Shown here piece by piece: positions 57,799 through 64,000 of a stretch of DNA of 64,000 nt (the first letter of the stretch is position 1; the number at the start of each line of letters is the position of its first letter). Location: contig JAJHTX010000004.1 of NCBI GenBank assembly GCA_032164295.1, positions 2,728,001 through 2,792,000 on the forward strand, in the 5' to 3' direction. The DNA comes from Inonotus obliquus (lineage: Eukaryota; Basidiomycota; Agaricomycetes; Hymenochaetales; Hymenochaetaceae). The notes beneath the pieces are model-generated. The model was given only the letters and a program-made list of their open reading frames with translations. It had not been told where the DNA came from and searched no databases. Made by a program: the position numbers and the translations under genes.

Positions 57799-58569
57799 GT
57801 TTGCGAAGAATTGCGAGCCAAGAGTCCCTTCACTGGTTGAGCGTACTCGATCCAATGATGATAGCAGGGTAGTTGGTGTGGAGGAATCCTGATTGATGGG
57901 ATGATCGACTAGAATTATTACCAGATATAGTAGCTTCGGCATGCTTCTTTAGTTTACAAAAGGTTCCGGCATAGAGATGCCGAACCATCATGATAGAACA
58001 AGCTGCCTCTCATTCTCCCTTCCTCCGAGTCGGCGAGAACTGAACAACTGGGATAGCGATTCAAGGAAGCTGCTGTCACTTTCTCTATCAAGACACCTTC
58101 CCGCTCTGCGGTTTTGCTGCGGTCTGATGGATAGGCACCGCTGCATAATACAGCATGCTACCGGGAAGAAATTGAGCAACAGTGATTGGCTAGAGCATTA
58201 TGTAAGTGATCATCAGTCCACTGCTTCATTCACCTTTCACTCATGTGCAGAGACCGCTTTATCCGCACTTTCTCACTTTGCGAAGGCGTACCCTTGAAGG
58301 ACCAGAATGGTCACCAAGCGCCCGCCTGATTTCTTTGTTGAACTGTCTTCTCTTCTACGCGATTGACTCCTGTCCGTGTTCATTTGTTTTGTAAAGTCAT
58401 CTGCACCTTGAATGGGTCACGCCAGGTCTCGTGCCGTGTCGTGTAAAGTCAGCGCGCTTCCTGGAGCAGAAGGAGCTATTGTATATAAACACCTCAACTA
58501 TGAGCTCACCCGCCCATTCCCATACTTACACTCTGCTCCGAGAACTCACTACCCATACGCGCCTCCGAA
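57799..58569. other. Divergent spacer of about 770 bp
   Basis: Lies between the starts of the GH3 gene (minus) and the questin-oxidase-like gene (plus), and so holds both promoters. A TATATAAA box sits at 58482-58489. Open frames of up to 106 codons are present on the plus strand, but look unconserved. Confidence 0.45.
58482..58489 (+). promoter_or_regulatory. TATATAAA box of the questin-oxidase-like gene
   Basis: A perfect TATATAAA lies 81 bp before the start codon at 58570, with a pyrimidine-rich leader between them. Confidence 0.55.
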
Positions 58570-60297
58570 ATGGTTACACCCACTCCGAGAGAGACTCTGG
58601 ACAGCCTCTTTCCATTGCCCACGACACCGACGGTGGCAGAAAGCTTCAAACCTGCATATCACCCAGGGTTCTCGACTGAATCCGCGAAAATGCTCGTCAA
58701 GCTCCTCAAGGAGAATCATGAGCGCTTCCACATATTCTTTAACGAGAAAGGCTTTCATAAGTGAGTCCACCCTTGCAAGAGTGACTGACGTTCTCAGCCA
58801 TTCGCATACAGTCATGCCACCCATCACTTGTACGCAATCTATACGCTGGGAGCCCCCTCGAAAGTCTTGGAAGCAGCCTTCGAGACCCACGCCGTGTATC
58901 AGAAAAACGCCTTAGAGGCGCCCGGAGAGTTAGATGAATCTGATTGGACTAAGCATTTCGAAGATGAAAGGTGACTGAATCTATTCTTGATGTTTATCGT
59001 CTGATCTAAGTAATGTTCTAGATACTTCCGAGCATACGTTGCATTCTTCACAAAGGTCTACAACAAGATTGGCCTTGATGCGGTTCTTGACAAATACGTC
59101 TTCTCGACTACTGCAAACTGGGATGACAGCATTAAAGATGGCGAAAAGCAACCTCAAATGGTCAATCGCCTGCTCTCTGGAGTCTTGCACCCGATGATCC
59201 ATGTCGGATATGGTATTGAATTCGACTCTCCAGGCATGGTAGTGGAAGGTTCGTGTTGTGGCTCGCGAAGTAGTTAGGTATACCCTGAATTCACATTTCT
59301 AGGACTTGCGATGGCCTGCGTCCAAAGAGGCCCAGACCTCGATGCTCTTCTACCGCGATCATTATTTGTCGGCGATTCGCTCTCGTCCCGCTTCACGTCT
59401 GCGCTGTCCTTCTCTGCCAAGCCTTCGGATACTCACTCATTCTCAATTATCGCAAGGATGCTGAAGGATCACGAGCTTGATCCTGGTGTCGCCAGTGCGT
59501 TGCCTCCAAGGATCGAAAGTGATAGTCATAACGAAGAAGATGCGGGCAGAGCATTTCCCATGTGGGAGGTGCTCGAGAAGCGCGGAGAGCTGATCAGAAA
59601 GTACGCCGAGCAGTGGTCGGTTAATACGAATGACAAGGCAGAACTGCAGGCCAAGCTCGAAGAACTCTCCTTCCTGGTGACGCTTTTGTACGGAGTGGCG
59701 GGTTTGCAGGAAGAGAGGAAGTTCAAGGCTGATTTCTTCTCGTAAGCTGTGTTTTCTTTCGGATTATCTAGAGCAAGTGTTCACAGTGTCTGTGATAGCA
59801 TGCACCTCGTTACATCATCCTTATTCTTGCCGACTTTCGTTCAGCACCTGAATCCTTCTGCGCAGTCCATACTACTGCGCTCATACCTGGTCGCTGGTTT
59901 GACTGTCTGGGTTGCTCGTGGTCGTCCCACCGTTCCCATCGCAAGTTTCTATCAGCGGACGTCGCCAAGTCTGAGTGTGCCAGGTCCCCAGCCCACACCA
60001 GGCAAAGAAACCTTGACTCCCGATGCCCTTACGCCTAACCCGTGGTATGCGCTTCTGCAGAGTACAATTTTACACCCGAACGAGCATTTGCCAAAGGCTC
60101 AGCGCGCACTTGCGCAGTATGCGCGCGTATATGGTGACAATCCTACAGGGCGTTGGAAAGACACGGAACTTGAGGGTGCCGAGTTATTGGATGGTACACT
60201 CTTTGTACGAGTTGCAGCAGTGACTATGGACAGGCTCGGTTGGCTGAGGGAAGGGCAAGAGAAACATGAATGGGATTTCTCCGGCTTTTGGTATTGA
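58570..60297 (+). CDS. Questin oxidase-like protein
   Basis: The protein matches the fungal questin-oxidase-like family (GedK type), named for an enzyme that opens the anthraquinone ring of questin in geodin biosynthesis; most members have no known substrate. The start (ATG at 58570) gives MVTPTPRETLDSLF and SAKMLVKLLKENHERFHIFF, then HLYAIYTLGAPSKVLEAAFE, ALEAPGELDESDWTKHFED, YFRAYVAFFTKVYNKIG, RLLSGVLHPMIHVGYGIEF (His-rich, family-typical), LAMACVQRGPDL, SFLVTLLYGVAGLQEERKF and FLPTFVQHLNPSAQSILLRSY, ending DFSGFWY. Conserved His residues in H-P-M-I-H-x-G-Y-G and earlier T-H-H-L may bind a cofactor or metal; this is inference. Introns are short (e.g. 58761-58808, 58972-59020, 59250-59303). 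No other secondary-metabolism gene lies nearby. Confidence 0.88.
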
Positions 60298-60481
60298 TAA
60301 TGTTCGAAGCGGCTCGCAAAAAGTGTAGCTATATATATGTCGTCACCAAGTTTTTAAATTTTGCATCCGAGTGTGTGATTTCTTCCTTATCTTATCAGTC
60401 ATTGAGCACGTGGTGATCGACGTAGCCGTGCGCGTGCTCTTGTTATTCAAGTTCAACTCCTCTTTCTCCCAGACTACAACA

Positions 60482-61698
60482 ATGAGGCTTCACGTCCTTT
60501 CGCTCGCGGCGCTAGCACTCACACATGCAGCATCAGCACAGTATCTCTCAGATGGATGGAAGCCAGGACAGCCAGTTGTGAAGGGCCAAAGTGGATACAC
60601 ACATCTAGCTGCGCCAACAGGAGCGGCAACTCCTAACGCTCGAGGTGCACCGCAAACGTCGGCGCCTGCAAAGGGAATCGCCTCTCTGTTTAGCTTAGAA
60701 GCGCTACTGGAGTCTGGACCGATTCGGGCCTTGTTTGGCAGGGCTGGTGTCAATATTACGGAGAAGCTTGAGGCGGCGCGTGCGCAGGCGAACCTATGGG
60801 ATGAGCGGATTACGTTGATAACAGATGATAATTACTCAGATCTAATTGTCGAGGAGAAGTTTGAAACGCTTGAGGAGGAGAGGGATAGGGTCTGGTTTAT
60901 TGCCATGTACGCGTCGTTATCAGCCAACTTGCTTTTCTTCACTGAACTAAACATATTCTAGTTCTCTATCGGCTGCTCAGAAGGAAGGCGTTCACAGATA
61001 CGTTGATGAGCAATTCGATCAGGCTTTCAACCTCACGCAAGAAGCCGATGACTTGCCGCACGTCCGATGGGGACGTATTGATTACATGAATGTTACGCGG
61101 ATTACGACTAAATGGAATGTCTGGAGGTAAGGCATCATTGAAGCGGTTTCCGACTTTTCGGACTCAATTGTTTATTACAGAGCACCATTTTTGGTCGTAT
61201 TGAAAGATAGGGGACAAACACTGCGCTTTTACAGACCTGGCCAGCTCCGCGTTCAGGCCGAGATCCTGCGAGAGTTTCTGAAAAGAGATGCATGGGATAG
61301 GACTGAACCCTGGCAGTCTGCATTCGGGCCCGGGGGCAGCAGGTACGTTCATCCATTCTATGCTGTCGGATATCTGCTCACTTGAGTACAGGGAGTTTAT
61401 CATGGACTACTTCGCAGACGGTCTAGCCAAGGTTTACAACGTCACTGTTATGTTTCCGCGTTGGCTATTGCTCGTCGTAACAGGTTCAATAGCCTCGCTC
61501 CTCGTTAACATTATGCATAATACCAAGTGGCTATGGTCGTCCAGTAAGCCGACCCCGAAGTCGCCCGTCAAGGCCTCCCAACCGTCAGCGCCATCAGATG
61601 CAACGCCGGCTGCTTCCACCTCTCAGACACAAGCGACATCAACTGGATCAAAATCATCAAAGGGCGTGGGTAATAAGAGGAAAGGAGGCAAGAAATAA
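60482..61698 (+). CDS. ER thioredoxin-like single-pass membrane protein
   Basis: The protein has a signal peptide (MRLHVLSLAALALTHAASA) and then a Gly/Pro/Ala-rich segment. From about residue 120 there is a thioredoxin-like fold: ANLWDERITLITDDNYSDLI, RVWFIAISLSAAQKEG, RWGRIDYMNVTRITTKWNVW and APFLVVLKDRGQTLRFYRPG, which keep the strand-helix-strand pattern of a thioredoxin domain but have no C-x-x-C. A single membrane span (FPRWLLLVVTGSIASLLVNI) and a basic, Ser/Thr-rich tail ending in GNKRKGGKK follow. The predicted form is an ER or vesicle membrane protein with a lumenal redox-inactive thioredoxin fold, like some non-catalytic PDI-family members. The 60908-60960 intron junction (A-I-S-L-S-A-A-Q) was inferred by frame. 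Exact partner unknown. Confidence 0.8.
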
Positions 61699-62147
61699 CC
61701 TTTTATGACCCTGCTTTTTAGGAGGCACCCAATTTCTTAATGTACTGCTAATGTCCTGTATTCACTTGGATTGGATTTGAATACTTATGAAATACTTATG
61801 CGAATTTTTTGTTTGTTGGTATGGAAGCGAAAATAGGGATCGTCTACGGGGGTCAGATCGACGGAGGCTATACCCGAAAACATTGCATAGTCCACGTATA
61901 TCTTCACTCTATTTCTTCTCTCCCTTCTTCCACCCACCATCCGCCGGTTCGACTCCGTTGTCGCGTACATTACGACCAGTATCGGATACACGGCCTGGCT
62001 GGTTCCCCCGTGCACGCGCGCCACGTCTTTGCTTTCTCTCCACGCGTTTCGCAAGTGCAAAGTGACTTGAAACCTACTTTCTTTCTCAGGCCGTCGTTTT
62101 ATCCTAACTCGTCCCTGAGAGGCTGTCTCGTGTAGGTGGGATATACG
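61699..62147. other. Tandem spacer of about 450 bp
   Basis: Lies between the thioredoxin-like gene's stop and the Kex1-like start, both on the plus strand. It must hold the 3' end of the first and the promoter of the second. An ACGCGT is present at about 62041. Otherwise nothing recognised. Confidence 0.4.
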
Positions 62148-64000
62148 ATGCGCCGTTTACCTTTGGCCCTCGTTTTATCTGTCTGTGGTTTATTGGGTTC
62201 GAGGTCTTTGGTGAGAGGCGCGCCGACGGAAAGTATGTATTCTTTTCCTGGATTCTGTCCTGTACAAGCTCTGACTCTCGCTCAGTACCCTCTGCTGCTT
62301 CTTTCTACGTACCTTACCTTCCAGACCTACACCAAGACGAAGCACACCCATTACACATCTACTCAGGTCACGTCTCGTCGGATCCAGAAGCGTCTCACCT
62401 ACCCTCAACGACCGTGTCAGCACACCTTTTCTTCGTACTTATCAAGGCTCGGCGAACAGCAGACAAGGAGCGAATATTCTTTTGGTTCAATGTGCGTCTG
62501 TCCTTCCTCACGTTTGTGAATGAAGCTGATTATTAGTGATACGTGTATAGGGAGGACCAGGTTGTTCATCATTTGATGGGCTCATGATGGAGACAGGACC
62601 GTTTCGACCAGATGGTAAAGGCGGGTTAGAAACTATCGAGGGAGGATGGGAAGAGTACACCAACATGGTCTATGGTAAGCATATACTTTCAGCTCCGCTA
62701 TTCTATTTATTGCTGAGGCAAACACTGGCTCCAGTGGATCAACCAGCTGGCACTGGTTACTCGTACACGAGTACTGATAGATATGTGCATGAGCTGACAG
62801 ATGTAGGTTGCCGACTTGTTATGCGATTTTAATGCCTGACCACTTAAGGTATAGGCTGCGGACCAAGTTGTGGAGTTTATGAGGAATTTCTACAAGGTGT
62901 TTCCAGAATTTCAGACTATGGATGTGAGCGCCAAAATAGGTACCAATTCATAGAGTTCTCACCAAGCCCCGTATAGACATTTATCGGCGGCGAAAGCTAT
63001 GCTGGTCAATATCTTCCGTATATTGGTTTGTCTTCTCTGGTCCATAACGCGTGCAGTCTGTGTTGAGTTGCTTTCCCTAGGTGATGCTATCCTATCTTCA
63101 AACTTGGACGTCGGCTTGAAAGGAGTAGCCATCGGGAACGGCTGGATAGATGCGCACCGTCAATACCCAGCCTATCTTGATTATGCAGTAAAGCATGCCA
63201 TAATCGAGGAGAATTCCGACGTTTGTAGTCTAATATTCACTCACCACTCAGGGCGATATTCACGTGTTCCTTTGCAGGTGTGGAAGCAAATAAAAGAAGA
63301 GACAGACCAATGCTTGGCCGAACTTGACAAAATTACAGACAAGGTACCCATTCAGATCCCGAGATGCGAAGGCATTGTTTCCTCTGTAGCAATGTCCAAG
63401 GGTCCGATGTAGGTTGTGTTGTCTTTGGTCGGGTAGTTCCATAGTGATAATGGGCTTTTCTTAGCATTGATGGTGAGAAGATGTGTATGAATGTCTACGA
63501 CGTGCGTCTCTACGACAAGGAAGGTGCATGTGGCATGAACTGGCCACCGCCCCTTCAGGACGTCACGACGTATCTCGGTGTAGGTGTTTCCACTCCAAAC
63601 TCGACAACATTCATTTGACATGCGTTATCTAGCGCAAGGACGTCGTCAATGCATTCCATGCCGATGCAAAATCCAGCTCGTGGGTAGAATGTAATGGCCG
63701 CATTGGACGTGAGATGCGCAATCGCGAGTCGCCGTCTTCAATCACGATTCTTCCAAAGCTTGTGGAGAAGGTTCCCGTTATGCTGTTTGCGGGCGATCAG
63801 GACTTTATTTGCAATTACGTGGGCATTGAGAGTCTTATACAAAACATGGAATGGAATGGCGGGAAAGGGCTTGGAGTGAGCATTTGCGAATGCGAGAAAT
63901 ACAAACCAATACTAACCGGCTTCTCAATCAGACTGTGAAGACAGAAACATGGGTTGTAGATGGCGATCCAGCGGGAACTTGGGTCGAGTCTCGGGGGCTT
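62148..64000 (+). CDS. KEX1: Serine carboxypeptidase, Kex1-like, 5' part
   Basis: This is a serine carboxypeptidase of family S10, most like Kex1 (carboxypeptidase D), which trims basic C-terminal residues from precursor proteins in the Golgi. It starts at ATG 62148 with a signal peptide ([17 protein letters not shown]). After short introns it reads [66 protein letters not shown] (catalytic Ser), [52 protein letters not shown] and [18 protein letters not shown] (catalytic Asp). The catalytic His and C-terminal membrane anchor lie beyond the edge, so the Kex1 type, not another S10 enzyme, cannot be fully proven. Exon borders in 62250-62560 are approximate. Confidence 0.88.

Noticed and set aside
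58412..58915. Plus-strand frame of 167 codons overlapping the questin-oxidase-like start
   Set aside because: It is out of frame with the conserved protein, crosses a TATA box and runs through an intron; the family match is in the other frame.
1..64000. CRISPR arrays, insertion sequences, integrase or retroelement genes
   Set aside because: No direct-repeat/spacer pattern, reverse-transcriptase or transposase motif was seen in any frame; the short tandem repeats are ordinary microsatellites.

Overview
The window looks like a stretch of nuclear chromosome from a filamentous basidiomycete, probably a mushroom-forming Agaricomycete. That placement is an inference from several things: genes are dense and cut by many short introns of about 45-65 bp, neighbours are often divergent with 130-370 bp between starts, and the gene set is fungal (MGM101, ML/TRP-like channel, Kex1, Dsc2-like and Utp12 proteins). 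I see no transposon, CRISPR array, rRNA or convincing tRNA gene.

Layout. 1-7 kb: the 5' part of an Ist3/RBMX2 splicing factor (minus) is divergent from eIF3d (plus). A Dsc2/UBAC2 rhomboid-like gene (minus) follows, then a conserved gene of unknown function (plus). 7-18.7 kb: a GATA-type zinc-finger gene (minus) sits between two very long stretches with no gene I can support (3.1 kb downstream, 6.8 kb upstream). Everywhere else the spacing is tight. 18.7-33 kb: an ML/TRP-like channel (plus), a large protein of unknown function (minus), a kelch protein with about five membrane spans (plus) and a long disordered protein with acidic PLS repeats (minus). 33-46.8 kb: an ER-type Hsp90 (Grp94-like, signal peptide and HDEL), aspartyl aminopeptidase, Utp12, a small secreted double-psi beta-barrel protein, mitochondrial GatB and a DsbA-like protein. 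46.8-64 kb: Csn12, a vWA protein, a GCP5-like gamma-tubulin complex protein, Mgm101, a GH3 N-acetylglucosaminidase-like enzyme, a questin-oxidase-like protein, an ER thioredoxin-like membrane protein, and a Kex1-like carboxypeptidase that runs off the right edge.

Most genes are housekeeping: splicing, translation, ribosome biogenesis, ER quality control, mitochondrial translation and DNA maintenance, microtubule nucleation. No biosynthetic cluster or defence island is visible. The points most worth a second look are: the HDEL-terminated Hsp90 with a UPR-like element in its promoter; microexons of 15, 22 and 34 nt; two GC-AG introns; two MluI boxes in the 136-bp promoter shared by the gamma-tubulin complex gene and MGM101; and the gene desert around the GATA factor. 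Splice models were made by eye; where exon lengths were summed (eIF3d, the gene at 5562, GATA, TRP-like, disordered protein) the total is a whole number of codons.
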